64,000 nt of DNA from Odobenus rosmarus divergens (taxonomy: Eukaryota > Chordata > Mammalia > Carnivora > Odobenidae). A model generated the notes under the pieces. It saw only the letters and a list, made by a program, of their open reading frames with translations, had not been told where the DNA came from and searched no databases. Shown here one piece after another: positions 11,480-22,920 of the stretch; the first letter of the stretch is position 1; each line of letters begins with the position of its first letter. The DNA lies in assembly GCF_000321225.1 (NCBI RefSeq), contig NW_004451890.1, positions 124,001 to 188,000 on the forward strand, read 5' to 3'. A program made the translations under genes and the position numbers.

Positions 11480-11910
11480 TACTGACTGTCACCATATGGC
11501 CCCTGCTAATGATTTATGTATCAGAGCCTTCATTAGCTGATGGGAAAGATCCTCATGGTAATTTCCTTCATCAACTCTCATTCCTCATAGACTCCCAAAT
11601 AATTTCACAAAGTGTGGCCTTTTGGTTAAGTTGTTAATGAAGCAAGCTGTAATTAACATTAGGGGTGTCCTTCATACACACTCTTGGAGAATGGCAAGAT
11701 CTTAAAAAGCTCCATCATCATTAAATTAGTAAATTATTATTGCAGCAGCCTATGTGTGCTCTAACTTTTGATTTAAAAATTATCGTAGTTGGTTGATATG
11801 TTGTGTTTATCTTCCTCTAATTGAACGCTACCTTGCATTTAATCACAGTAAATTGGCCTTCCCTCTAAATAGATCTAAGGGCTTTTAACACTTGTTAACT
11901 CTCAGCAGCT
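11480..11910. promoter_or_regulatory. candidate conserved non-coding element
   Basis: AT-rich, repeat-free block dense in homeodomain-type cores (gtaattaaca, catcattaaattag, gtaatttcc, gcatttaatc) and flanked by E-box-like and GATA-like words. Composition and motif density resemble vertebrate enhancers. This is inference from sequence style, not demonstrated. Confidence 0.3.
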
Positions 11911-12650
11911 CTGAGAGTAATGGGGAAGGGTAGGGAGGAGAGAGGAAGGCTCTGGAGGAGGGCTGGGACCCAGCCGGGAGCATCAGCCCCCACTGCTCTG
12001 GGCTCACTTCTTAGCTTTTTGAATTGCAGCTCCTTTCAGGTTTCAGAGTTGGAGCCAAATGGTCAAGCCTTTGGTGCTGGGTTGGGTGCACCCAGAAAAT
12101 CCAGAGGAAGGTGATAGTGGCCGCAAACACACAGAGATGAATCCTTCTTTAGAATAGAGAAATAAACCAGAGGGTCCAGGTTGCTGCCAGGCATCTGACT
12201 TGCTCTCCTCTGGGGCTGCCAGCTTGGAGGGTCTGCTGTCACTTAGGCAGTGACGGGGAGCTGACAGGTAAGTGCCAGGCTAGTGGCTGCCAGAGTATGT
12301 CCAGGGGGAGATGGTTGATTATCTCTAAAATGGGAAATGAGATCAGAACAGAGTTTTCCAATGGGAGAGAAGTTAAAATGAAAATGTTAGTCTCTACCAC
12401 ACCAACACAGGTTTGATTTTTTTATCTTTAACGCAGTCCCTGGTTGCCTTGGCTGGCTTCAGTCTTTCCGGACTGCCATGTGGCCATTTCTAATAGAATC
12501 TGCCTCTTCCCTAGCCGCTGCTCCCGGACACCTCCTCTGCTGCAAACTTTGCTTGCATCCGCTCCTACTGGCTCCAGTCCTGGTCAACTCTCATACACTT
12601 CCGATTTTTTGAAGAAATGGTCACCTTTCCTTTGGCCTTCAGACATCAGC
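11911..12650. other. single-copy sequence
   Basis: A weak L2-like CT-rich stretch may lie around 12480-12600 (cctcttccctag, ctcctctgctgc), but it is too diverged to call. Confidence 0.35.
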
Positions 12651-12677
12651 TAATAATAATAATAATAATAATAATAA
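12651..12677 (+). repeat. (TAA)9 microsatellite
   Basis: Nine perfect TAA units immediately before an antisense MIR. Confidence 0.95.
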
Positions 12678-12840
12678 CCATATTTATTCAGTGCTTATGT
12701 GTGACCAGGCATGTGCTCTAAGTCTTACCCATATTTTCTCATTTAGGTTTTGCCACTAACCTAGCAGTTAGGTACTATTATCACTGTAATTTGGCCAAAG
12801 TCGTGCAGAGAACAAGTGGAATAACTGAACGCAGGCCGGC
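12678..12840 (-). repeat. MIR, antisense
   Basis: 'catatttattcagtgcttat', 'accaggcatgtgctctaag', 'cccatattttctcatttagg' and 'gcagttaggtactattatca' match MIR in reverse. Confidence 0.8.
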
Positions 12841-13029
12841 TGACTTAAAATAACCTGTATTTAAGGACTATTTTATACTGGCACTCTCTCCTGAAAGACA
12901 CAATTCCTCCCTGGTCTGAACCTACCCTCTCTCCTGATGATTCTCCTCCTTACTGTCGTCCTCACTCTCCTCAAACACTTTCTGAGGACTTTTCAAAGAA
13001 AGGACACCAGGCTATTTAACAGGGAGATT

Positions 13030-13160
13030 AAAAAAAAAAAAAAAAATGCATAGCGTAATCATGGAGCTCAGGAGGCTCATTGTCGAGAGAGAGAAACACA
13101 CACAGAGTGAGAGAGAGAGGGAGACATAGAGCCAGAGACAGAGAGACCCTCATGCAGAGA
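13030..13160 (+). repeat. A17 run followed by GA-rich low-complexity sequence
   Basis: Homopolymer A at 13030-13046, then purine-rich (GAGA)n-like sequence at 13084-13160. Confidence 0.8.
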
Positions 13161-13164
13161 ATAT

Positions 13165-13352
13165 AACATTAAAAAAAATATTTTAAAGCCACACACATTG
13201 ACCCCACAATCCCACTTCCGGGAATCTATTCTAAAGAAATACTGAGAACTGTGGCCTGAATTTTCTGTACAAAGATCCTTATTAAAGCATTATTTGTAAT
13301 AGTGAAAAACTGGGAACAATCTAAATGTTCTACAATAGGAGAAAGGTTAAAC
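13165..13352 (+). mobile_element. LINE-1 ORF2 end, old, sense (left part)
   Basis: 'acaatcccacttccgggaat', 'ttaaagcattatttgtaata' and 'gggaacaatctaaatgttct' are diagnostic of the C-terminal ORF2/3' region of an old L1M. It is interrupted at 13353 and resumes after 13597. Confidence 0.8.
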
Positions 13353-13597
13353 CAGTATTTCCCAGACTTTGGTAGAAAATGAGCCCCATGAGATGCTTGT
13401 TTTAAGAAAAAGAGTCTGTTGCTAATATGTGAGGAAATTACTACTTTCTGCACTCCCTTCTTGAAGAGTCAAAATCCACATTGTGACTTCTCAAAGACTT
13501 ACAGAATGTTGGAAGAAAAGAAATTATTTTAATTTGATTTAACCTATTAATAAATCTTTTATTAACATCCCACAAAATTACCCTTGGGAATTACTAG
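13353..13597. mobile_element. unclassified insert with imperfect terminal inverted repeats, inside L1
   Basis: 245 bp interrupting the L1. It starts cagtatttccca and ends tgggaattactag; the reverse complement of the end (ctagtaattccca) matches the start imperfectly. Short similar flanks (gttaaac before, gtaatac after) could be a decayed target duplication. A non-autonomous DNA transposon, perhaps hAT, fits best. Confidence 0.45.
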
Positions 13598-13924
13598 GTA
13601 ATACAAAGATGGAATGCTTGTGTGTTGGAATATTAGGCAGCCATTAACAATGATGTTTTCAAGAAATATCCACTGATGTGGGTTTGTGCCCATTATACCC
13701 TAAGCAACAAAAATAAGATGCAAAATTCTATGCCATCGTATTTCAGTTTTATAGGGAAATATATACAAAATGTAGATGGGGAGGAAAGAATTTAAGGATC
13801 AACCAAAATACTAACTGTGCTTATTTCCACTTGGTAGATTTAGGGGTTAAGTTTTAATTTTTACTGCCTTTCTGTATTTTCCAAATATTCTTTAATGAAA
13901 ATGTTTTATAATGAGAAAAATCTT
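13598..13924 (+). mobile_element. LINE-1 3' end, old, sense (right part)
   Basis: 'tggaatattaggcagccatt', 'aacaatgatgttttcaagaa' and 'ctttctgtattttccaaata' continue the L1 3' region. Confidence 0.8.
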
Positions 13925-13938
13925 TGCTTTTAGAAATC

Positions 13939-14121
13939 TTTATTTTTTTTTTTAAGATTTTATTTATTTATTTGAGAGAGAGCAAGAGCAGGGGGGAGTG
14001 GGAGAGGGAGAAGCAGACTCCCACTGAGCAGGGAGCCCAATGCGGGGCTCGATCGCAGGACCCCGGGATCATGACCTGAGCCGAAGGCAGATGTTTAACC
14101 AACTGAGCCCCCCAGGTGCCC
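13939..14121 (-). mobile_element. CAN-SINE, antisense, with target duplication
   Basis: T-rich tail, 'tttatttatttgagagagag', reversed body and reversed tRNA head. Flanks 13925-13938 and 14122-14135 (tgctttt[a/g]gaaatc) match at 13 of 14 positions, marking the insertion boundaries within the L1 tail. Confidence 0.93.
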
Positions 14122-14379
14122 TGCTTTTGGAAATCAATTGATGGCAATTGGAAGAACTACATCGGCATCTGCGCTAAGTGATCTAGCTGAGCTGATACAG
14201 ATGGTGAAAGTGGAAGGAGTTCAAAGGAGGGTAAGAGCTAAGGACATGTTTATCTATATTTTAGCCCAATCTTGCACATTTCTTCATGACTCTAGTGTAA
14301 GCCAAGCGAAGGTGCCAGACTTCCCGTTCTCTGTATATTCTCTTCCCTCCCCTGCCCCTGTGCCCCTCTGCGGTCGCTG

Positions 14380-14665
14380 ACTCCTCCCTCTGCCAGGCCT
14401 TCCCTTCCCCAAATTTCTGATCTTATCCATGCTGCAAGGCTCCCAGAAAACTCCAGTTCCTCTAACACCTTCAAGGACAGCCTAGTGCTTCTCTCCCCTG
14501 CTCCCCCTCCCCCAACCAACTCTTTGGTTTCTTATCTATTTTACCTCTCTGTCATTGCCGATGTACACAGCCTTCTCTCCTCATTCAGTCGGAAAGCTCC
14601 AGGAGGGCAGGAACCACACGCTCAGCTTTGTAGTAAACCCGAGAGCACAGAGCCTTGCATGCTGA
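14380..14665 (+). repeat. L2 LINE 3' end, sense
   Basis: 'ctccctctgccaggccttcc', 'ttttacctctctgtcattgc' and 'aagctccaggagggcaggaa' follow the L2 3' order, ending in 'gagccttgcatgctga'. Confidence 0.65.
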
Positions 14666-14674
14666 CCCTTTTAT

Positions 14675-14775
14675 GATAAAATGGTTCTCCCACTCTGAAT
14701 CACCTGCAGTGCTTTCTAAAAATGGGGAGCTTCAGGCTCTTCCCCCAGAAATCACGATTCAGTGGGCAGGGAGAG
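14675..14775 (-). mobile_element. MER5-like hAT fragment
   Basis: 'ggttctcccactctgaatca', 'cctgcagtgctttctaaaaa' and 'aatcacgattcagtgggcag' match the reversed MER5A order. Confidence 0.55.
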
Positions 14776-15640
14776 GGGCAGAGCTGCTGTGTTGTTGGTG
14801 ATGATCATAGGAGGATCTTCCATAGTGTCTGAGCGCCATGCCAGAGGAGCATGGCTCTGTTTATTGGCAGTGTGGGGAGCAGAGGGATGCTATGGTGAGA
14901 TGCCATCCTCAGAAAAATGGCAGAGTGGGTTCCAGTGGGGAGAGACAGGCAGGGGGGTGGGCAACATGGCCCACAGGCATGTGGGTTACAGCGCAGACTC
15001 CCTGGACTCCTTCAGCTCTGCTTCTCCCCTGAGTGCCGGAGGCCTCAGAGTCTAAATCAGGCAGTATGTAGGCATGAGATGGGGGCACTCCTACATGTTC
15101 CCACCCCCTTCTTTGAGCAGGCAGGGCTAGGCAAGGAGAGACACAGTTGGTCATGTTGAGTTTGGTTTTCTCCCTCCATCTTTGCTTTGGGAGATCGGGT
15201 CTACGCAGTAATACTTGGGGAGAATTTGTCTGTTTCAAATGAAAGAAAGAAAATCAGATGACCGTCTGGGGGTAAATATCCCCATTTCACTCTGTCCCTA
15301 CCCTCTGTTTTCCCAAGACAGTTGTATACGACATCCTAGACTCATTTGTGCATCTGGGACATGCAGACGGGACAGATGTCTGGAAGGGTGAGGCTACTCT
15401 GTGTCTCTTCCAGACATGAGTCAAGTACAAAGAGGAAGGGGAGAAACAGGGAGAGAAAGAGATCAGACAACAGAATGATTTGTTCTGGCTGAAGGTACTT
15501 AGGAAGGTGAACTGAAGACACCAGTTGCTCTGGAGGATGGTGATTTGGGGAAATCCAGTTGTATGAGCTGGGAAGAGAAATTCAAATAAGGACAATTTGA
15601 AAAGCGTCTAAAGCATCCATGTACCATGGAAGGAGTTTCT
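14776..15640. other. single-copy sequence, no gene seen
   Basis: Several overlapping frames of 64-109 codons occur on both strands. Mutual overlap and lack of motifs argue that all are chance. Confidence 0.4.
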
Positions 15641-15805
15641 GGTTGCTATTATTAGGTCATATTTATCTGCATTAAGGCCTTGATTAACCTTTGCAATCCT
15701 CACAATATGTCTCTGAGGTGGAGAACATTATTACCGTTCCCACTGGCAGATGAAGCAGTGAGGCTCAGTGGTTGTCACAGCTGGGATTCCCTGAGTGGAA
15801 ATTAG
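15641..15805 (-). repeat. MIR, antisense
   Basis: 'aacctttgcaatcctcacaa', 'tatgtctctgaggtggagaa' and 'gatgaagcagtgaggctcag' match the reversed MIR core. Confidence 0.65.
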
Positions 15806-16399
15806 AGATGGGGGGCTGGGTAGAAAAAAACTCTTTGACCAGGATTCGACAATCTGTGTAGATACTAATTTATCTTTGGTGAGGACCAGAATCGCTCATC
15901 CCCAGATGCTGGAGTGGGGGTTGTTGCAGAGAGGCAGCGGCATACGCCTGGACGTGATTGAAAGAGCCTGATCAATGAGTACAGGTTCATCAGGCTTTTA
16001 GCAACTAAAGGTTTTTTGTGTCAACTTACCTACTTGGGTCACAGAAGTGCAGGGTTTTCATCACATTGCAATAAAATAGTATTTGCATCCAGCCTGACTA
16101 AGCCTGCCTTATACTCAACCGTTAGCCAGGAACTAGGGAAGGCAAGCTCCAAATTACAAAGGCTTAAAGTGGCAAACTCCCCAGCCCTATAGGAGGGAGG
16201 CTTTGTGCTCCCCACTCAGCCCCACCTTATGATGAGGGGGTGTGGGGAGGAGAAGGAAAGCTCTCCGCTTCTGGAGCAACCTGAGATCCCAGTGGAACGC
16301 CCTAAGCTGACTCTGCAGGTTGATGTTTTGTACTTGAACTCCTGCCTTCCAACCACACAGTCCTCCTCTCTCTTCCATTTCTTGAAAGCGGGGTTAAAT
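15806..16399. other. single-copy sequence
   Basis: Nothing recognised. Confidence 0.35.
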
Positions 16400-16610
16400 A
16401 AGCCCCAAGCACAGTGGAAGACACAACATAGGGATGAATAAAAAACAGTCCCTGCCTCCTGAACAGCTCCAACCCAATGAGACAGGTGTACTCACAGTTG
16501 CAGGCCTTGCCACAAGCACTGGGATGCTCCAGGATTGCTGGGGACTCAGAGGAGGGAGCAGTTAGCCATGTGCAGGGGAGCTTGGACTCCAAGGAAGCCA
16601 CTGTGCTGGA
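16400..16610 (+). repeat. ancient MIR/L2-class repeat fragment
   Basis: 'agggatgaataaaaaacagt', 'ccctgcctcctgaacagctc' and 'gacaggtgtactcaca' follow the order of the old repeat also seen at 4961 and 24590. Confidence 0.5.
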
Positions 16611-18069
16611 TTTTGAATGACAGAGAATAAGATTGATGAGAACACCACTTTCTGCAGGATGAATGGCATATACAGAAGTGATGAGGTTTAAGGGAGCTGG
16701 ACATGTTTAAGAATAGCAACCAATTAGTTGCATCTGATTTTCTAAAATACGTTGCCTATGTGAAATGCCCAGTTTGCCATCTGGGACCTGCTGGTCGCTT
16801 AGCCCCCAGCAGCTGCTCCCACTGCTGTTGTTATGGGGTGGACTTAGAGCCAGGCTGCCCAAGGCCCTGTAGGCCATGTGGAGATTGGCCCTTGTGTGTG
16901 TGTGGAAACAAGTGAGGGTCACTGGATGTTTTCCCACGGGTTTCATGATTGCATTTGGGAAGTCTCATGATTGCTTTTGGTTATTTGGATGCTTGCTCAA
17001 TGAAGCCAAGAATAGATTTTCAAGAGGAAGGCTGGCACAGGGAGGCCACTTGAGAGGCCAAGTCTTCAGAAAGGGGTGATAAAAGCTGAGAAGGAGGGCG
17101 GATAGAGCAAAGTATGTGGATTTGAGGAAACTTTAGAAAACTGAATTAACAGCACTCAGTGGCTGAGTGGATAGTGGGTGAAGGAGAGAAGTCGAGGACA
17201 GTTCTCAGATCCTTCAGAAGTTGTGGCTCTCATAACCTGAGACCTGGAGGAAAACCCATCCAGCTCATGGAGAGAGACTTGCCTGAGCAAGCAGGGAAAA
17301 GGAATAGAAGCCAGGAACTCCTAGCTTGGCTGGCTTGTGTGCACTGCCTCTGCTGGCTGGAACGCCCTGTTTACACGTACAAGCTCTTTGACACTCTCCA
17401 AACCACAGGTTCCAGCAGGACCACCCACGGGAGAGCTGAGCAAGCAATGGGAGGGAGGCTGCCTTAACAGGATGCAGAATCCCCAGGCGGCAGCTTGTTT
17501 ATAGTGGAGCTTTGCTCTGGGCTGGATCCGAGGTGCCCCCCCATTTGACCTGTGCCCCCGCTCCACTCCGACATCAGCCCCGAGTCACCACTGACTTTTC
17601 CCCTCACACCAGGGTGGGAGGAGGGGGAGGTGGAGAAAGTTGGGGTTCCCCATCTAGAGGGTAAGAGAGTAAGAATGATTTCGTATATCAGACGACAACC
17701 TGGCCAGGGCCACCTAAATTGCACTCCCAGGTGGACACTGAGAGTCCACTCGAGGATGCAGCTTCATTAGCTGTGATGTTCAAGTTGGCCTCCATCTGAG
17801 TGAGCGTGACTGAGGGCCTGGACAGCATTGTTCCACAGGGCCCTGGTAAAAGAACAGAGGTTCCATCTTTGATGAGGGAGCACGGGGACAAAGGCTCAGC
17901 CTGGCACGTGGGCATACTTGCACTGACGCATGCCCACGCGAGCCAGGGAGAAGCTGGTCCGCAGCAAGGGGGGCAGATACTTTATTCTTGGAGCCTATGT
18001 GGAAGAGGGGATCAGAGGTGGAGAAGAGAGTGGGAAACCCTTGGAAGTTTTCTGCCTGTGTGTGAATTA
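16611..18069. other. single-copy sequence, GC-moderate
   Basis: No interspersed repeat that I can name, and no credible exon. It is crowded with short frames on both strands, which reflects low stop density at moderate GC rather than genes. Confidence 0.4.
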
Positions 18070-18230
18070 TAACAGAGCTTGGAGTTCGAAGGGAACTTAG
18101 AGATAATCTGGTCTAATTCCTTCATTGCACAGAGGTCACCAGTTATTAATTGGTAGAGCTAGAACACAAACCCAGGCGTTCTGACGCCAGTAGCCTCAGA
18201 CCTACAAGTCTTCTGCCTCTTACCCAGGCT
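18070..18230 (-). repeat. ancient MIR-related fragment, antisense
   Basis: 'gaacttagagataatctggt', 'ctaattccttcattgcacag' and 'ggtagagctagaacacaaac' resemble an old mammalian repeat of the MIR/L2 group. Confidence 0.5.
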
Positions 18231-19100
18231 CAGGAGGAGGAGTTGAGCCACAGTCTGTTTGATTTCATCAGAATCATTGTCCAACCCAGATAACGGCCTT
18301 CCCATCCCTCAAACAAAATGATTTTCCTTCAATAGCTGACTCTCACTTTCCTGCCCTAGGAACCTGGCTTCTCTGCTGAAAATCATTTGCATGATATTAT
18401 AAGAGGACTAAGCAAAAGCACGGAAAAAGAGAGTCTTTTTCTTTTATTCATTCTTTCTCCCCATCAGGCAGTATTTCCCTGTTAAATGTCAGCACCCCAA
18501 AGAGGCCAGAACTGTCCATACCTCCTAACTCTGCGAGGCAACACCCCAGAGGTGAGCCCTTTCCTCCTCAGACATTTACCTGTTCAGGGGCTCCTTTTCT
18601 CTGAGATAATTTTCACTGTGGAAAGAAAGCAGTAAGTAACTGCCAAGATGTTAATGATGACCAATGGTATCTTGATGCCGTAACTTCCAAAATTTTAAAA
18701 CTAGTTTTTATTCAAAGATCAAAATAAGCTTATGATTTTTAACATTCTGAACATAAAGTACCTTTTTCTGTAAATGCTCTTGCATGGAAGCTGCTACACT
18801 CCCCGGAGGGAGAAAAAAAGTTCCTCTGAGCAAAGCTGGTGGGTAAGGTTGATGTGTCCTGCCCCCTCTGGTGGTCCTGGGGTCAGGAGACCCTGCGAGG
18901 GGTCCTGGGAACTCAGTTTGAAAAACCTTTGCTGTTATTAGTTCCTTGGGCAATGGCACTTATTTACATTGAAAAACAAGGTTTCTAAAGAATGAATTGC
19001 TGAGGGTAGAATTTCAGGTACTGCCTCAAGCTATTGTTGCAGATGACAGAGATGGAGCCCTTCCTTCTATGTCAATACCACATCAGGGACACTCAGCTCA
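18231..19100. other. single-copy sequence
   Basis: Nothing recognised beyond mild AT-rich patches. Confidence 0.35.
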
Positions 19101-19240
19101 ATAGTAGGGGACCAAATGGAAAGAACCCCAATCTGGGAATCAGGATGGCAGGGCTCATACCTCTACCTCTCCACGCACCCTCTCTGAGCCTCTGTTTCAA
19201 GGTGTGTGAAATGGCCAGAAATCCCCTGTCCCTCTGCCAC
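19101..19240 (+). repeat. MIR, sense, partial
   Basis: 'ccccaatctgggaatcagga', 'tctgagcctctgtttcaagg' and 'gtgaaatggcc' retain the MIR order. Confidence 0.55.
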
Positions 19241-19849
19241 TTGTCATAGCAAAGATAGGTAAACTTCTTGGTATTCTAGTCCATGGCACAGAGATATAAC
19301 AAGAGACTCTCATTTTCTCTCTTGATCCTTTGAAGAATAAGAATTTAGGAGAGAAAGTTAATTGGAGATGAAAAGAAATATGATGAATTAGACTTTGTAT
19401 ATATCAAGTTCTTAAGAGGATTTTTGGGTGTAATTCTTAGATTCAGGAGCAAGATCATAGTTGGAGCAATAGAGGAAGGAATCTTGATGTACTTATACAT
19501 AAATGAATAAATGAGTGTCTACCAGAATGAATGGAAGACAGAAAAGGCAAACAGCATCAGATTTGGGGGCAAAATAATCATTACTTTTCTTGAGCTTAGA
19601 AAAACACATTTTTCATGTATATTTGACTCATTTTATTCTTGAAACCTTCCATACCCCCCTAGAGTGACTTGATTCCCTTAATAGTCAAAAGAATAAGGGG
19701 ATTCGCTCTGTTTCCTAAGGCTCAGTCTCCTAACACTGCAGTTATGCCAACCAAATCCTGGACCTAAGTCTTCCTCTGATTAACTTTCTGAGTGGCTTGG
19801 TTCCTCTAGTCCTTGGGATTGCTTGCTATTGTCTATCTCTCTGAATTCA

Positions 19850-19964
19850 GGTTTCCCCGAGAGTGGTCTTTAAGCCATCGACATCAGAACCATCTAAATA
19901 ACTTGTTAGAAGTGTCCTGTCTAGGACTAAATGATTCAAAAACTCTGTAGATGATGACAGAGAA
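19850..19964 (+). mobile_element. MER5A-type hAT element, left part
   Basis: 'gagagtggtctttaagccat', 'taacttgttagaagtgtcct' and 'gattcaaaaactctgtagat' follow MER5A. It is split by the SINE and continues at 20175. Confidence 0.6.
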
Positions 19965-19981
19965 GCTTCTTCTTCTTCTTC

Positions 19982-20174
19982 TTTTTCTTTTTCTCTTTTT
20001 TTTTTTTTTAAGAAGGAGAGAGAGAGCAGGGCTGGGCAGGGACAGAGGGAGAATCTTAAGCAGGTTCCCTGCCCAGTGTGAAGCCAGATGCAGGGCTGGA
20101 TCTCAGGACCCTGAGATGACCTGAGCTGAAATCAAGAGTTAGACACTTAACAGACCGATCCACCCAGGTGCCCC
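19982..20174 (-). mobile_element. CAN-SINE, antisense, inserted in a MER5A
   Basis: Preceded by a (CTT)n-rich tail from about 19966, with a reversed body and the end 'cacccaggtgcccc'. It interrupts a MER5A, which orders the two events. The head is diverged (cagaccgatccaccc). Confidence 0.9.
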
Positions 20175-20245
20175 AGGAATCTTCCTTTTTAATTTGCACT
20201 CCATGTAATTCTTACACACATTAGATTTAAGAATGACTATCCCAT
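20175..20245 (+). mobile_element. MER5A-type hAT element, right part
   Basis: 'tttaatttgcactccatgta', 'attcttacacacattagatt' and 'taagaatgactat' continue the element to its 3' end. Confidence 0.55.
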
Positions 20246-20560
20246 ACAACTAAGAACTTAACTCCTTATCCCTTTCTCAGATCCAAGACCTTTCCATTGT
20301 TCCCTTGCTGACTTTTTGCCTACCTGACTGCTTGTTTGGATTCTTCATATGCAGCCTGATGCTGGCTGGCATTTGCCACATTTCCACAAAAAGAGGCATT
20401 TACTAGACCATATGTCTTTCTGAAACCTGCAACTAGAGGTATCTTTCCCCCTGGGCCCAGTTCCACCTCAGTTGGCTGGTTCTTCTAGGTTCTGACCCTG
20501 TTCAGTTGGCCTATTTCCCAACCTGCTGATTCGGGCTTTTAAAAAAACGTTAAGATGACA

Positions 20561-20749
20561 GGGGCACCTGGGTGGCTCTGTCGGTTAAGTGTCTGACATG
20601 CTCAGGGCATAATCTCAGGGTCCTAAGATTGAGCCCCAAGTCAGGCTCCCCACTCAGTGGGGGGTTTACTTCTCCCTCTGCCCTCCCCCCACTTGTTCTC
20701 TCTTTCTCTCTCTCTCTCTCTAATAAACAAAGAAAATCTTTTACAAAAA
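20561..20749 (+). mobile_element. CAN-SINE
   Basis: Head 'ggggcacctgggtggctctg', internal CT-rich tract, tail 'taataaacaaagaaaatctt'. The 67-69 codon frames here are SINE read-through. Confidence 0.92.
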
Positions 20750-22079
20750 CCATAAGACTTCAGTCACCATGTGTTAAGTGACTATTATGTGCCATGATCT
20801 CATTTCTTTGCCCCAACTTCATTCAGTGGGTATTATTATTTTGCTACATTTGGACACATCCTTGGAAAAGTTAACATGTGATTTCTAATTTGCCACAAAC
20901 ATGTGACACAGTGATCTTTCTTGCCATGGGCCCCCCAGTGGTCACATCTGGATCCCGGCCTTTCCTTCATATCCAGAAATCCAGACTAAAGTTGATTTAT
21001 GGCTAGCTCAATAAAAATGCTTTTGGAGAGTCCTTCATAGACAGGTAACTATAGCTGCTTTGGGCAAGAGGAAACCCAGCACAGATGTCTGTGAAATCTG
21101 AAGTGAGTTATGGACAATGGGGAGTCCCACATCAGGAGGTGGATGAAGCCCAAGCAAGCAGGCAGACAGTTGGCAATGGAGAAGGGTCCTGAATTGTAGG
21201 GCTCTGAGCCCTGCCCCAGAATTCAGGAAATCAGTCCTTATTGATAGAAATAAAGGCCCCAAACAGTGCAGATTCTCAGTTCTATGGGACCCGAATCAGT
21301 CACAAGTTACTCTAGATAAGGGCTCACACCCAAGGATGTAGCTAGCAGAACAATAGTGTATGGTTATGGAGTCAGTCAGTGATCAGATTTCAGGTTCAAT
21401 GATGGAGCCAAACTGGTACTCAGGGCAGGAAAGGGGCACTACAGTGTAGAGCTCTATCTCCTTAGATCCTTGGCATTTGCTGCCGAAGTGTTTGAGGAAA
21501 TGGGGTTAGTAGCCTCAGCTATGGGGCTCATGAATAGGATTTCAAAGACTAGGACCCAGAAAGCTAAATCAGAGGCTCTGCAGTATAGCAAAGCAGGGTC
21601 CTTTGTGTTTTGGAAAAATCCACAACAATTTCTTGACTTGCCTGGATTTAAAACCAAAATCAATTTGTATTAGATTAGTTGTATGTCAATATAGGCTAGG
21701 CTTTCAGGCTCCACCAGTTTTAGGTAAACTGAATTGGCAATTCAGTATCCTTTTCAGGTCTGAGGGTCATGGGGCTGACTCAGGGAAACCAAAAACCCAA
21801 ACAACACCCACCCCCCACCCCCACCCCCCCACAGACCAGAGAAGCAGGTAAGGGAGCCGGTGGGCCATGCCTTCAGAGATGGGAACCAATAGCTCCTTCA
21901 GATGGAACCCTCCAGAGGGCATCTTGTCCAGCCACTTGCTTCCAGAAAGGACAGACTCAGAGCGGTCCAGACAGCTATGGATTTAAACTGTGTTTACAGT
22001 TTTCACAGGAAGAGGCCTGCCCCTTGATGCTGGTTCAGAAACTTCTTCTTGATATTTTACCAGATGTTGCCCATTTTCA
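20750..22079. other. single-copy sequence with a C-rich tract
   Basis: (CCCCA)n-like sequence at about 21805-21832. The 157-codon frame at 21769-22242 begins in this tract and ends in a MIR, so it is not credible as a gene. Confidence 0.45.
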
Positions 22080-22270
22080 AGCACTTTCACTATGTGGAGG
22101 AGTGTGCTATTCACTATTACAGAGAGTGCTTCATATAACCATCACCATGTATGTGGTTAGGTACACCGTCATCACTATTACAGATGAGGAAAGCAAGGGG
22201 CAGAGAGGACAAATATATTACTCAAGGTTACCCAGCTGGTAAGTGATGAGGCAGAATCTGAGGACAGTTT
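22080..22270 (-). repeat. MIR, antisense
   Basis: 'catcactattacagatgagg', 'aaagcaaggggcagagagga' and 'actcaaggttacccagctgg' match the reversed MIR core closely. Confidence 0.75.
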
Positions 22271-22529
22271 TTTGAGGCCAACCATTTATCCCCCTCGCAC
22301 TGAAATTTGGAGACTGAAGCCTGACCTCCTTTTGTATCCCATCCCCAAACCCAGAGAAAACCAACGGAACTAACTGGAGGCCTTTGAGCAGAAATTTCTC
22401 TACAGTGAATAATAGCATGGTTATGTAATCCAGTATTTCTTCTCTTTCATACAACCCCAAAGGCATGGGGAGGCAGGAATTCAGCACCTGGTGGATCCAG
22501 AGACTTCTCCCCACACATAATTCCCTGTG

Positions 22530-22920
22530 AGCCCATCACCCATCCACAGGGACATCTCTGTCTTCATCATCAATTACTATTTCACAGGCACCCACTGGGT
22601 GCTCAGCACATCAGAGAAGAAACTTATTGACTCTGTTGTCAACAATCACCCTGCAAACAGCCAAATAATTTTGATGTTCTTCAAACATATTATAATTAAA
22701 AAATTACATGCTGGGAGAAAAATTATAAGCATTTAATCAGAAGAGAGGGTCAAGCTGATGCAATTAGGGAGGGGAGATATGCCGGCTTTTATCAACAGAG
22801 CCAGTTTCATCACTACCCTGTTGAAAGCAATTGGATTTGAGGCTAAGATGTTTCCATCAAGCTACTTTTGAATTGAGAGAATATAATTTCATTTTGTTTG
22901 TTCAGGAGTGTCTTTAACCT
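22530..22920. promoter_or_regulatory. candidate conserved non-coding element
   Basis: Repeat-free, AT-rich block with many homeodomain- and MEF2-like words (catcaattactatt, aaataattttg, tataattaaaaaa, gcaattaggg, tataatttcatt). Inferred from motif density only. Confidence 0.3.

Noticed and set aside
21769..22242. 157-codon frame starting with a Pro/Thr-rich stretch
   Set aside because: Starts in the C-rich tract and ends in an antisense MIR.
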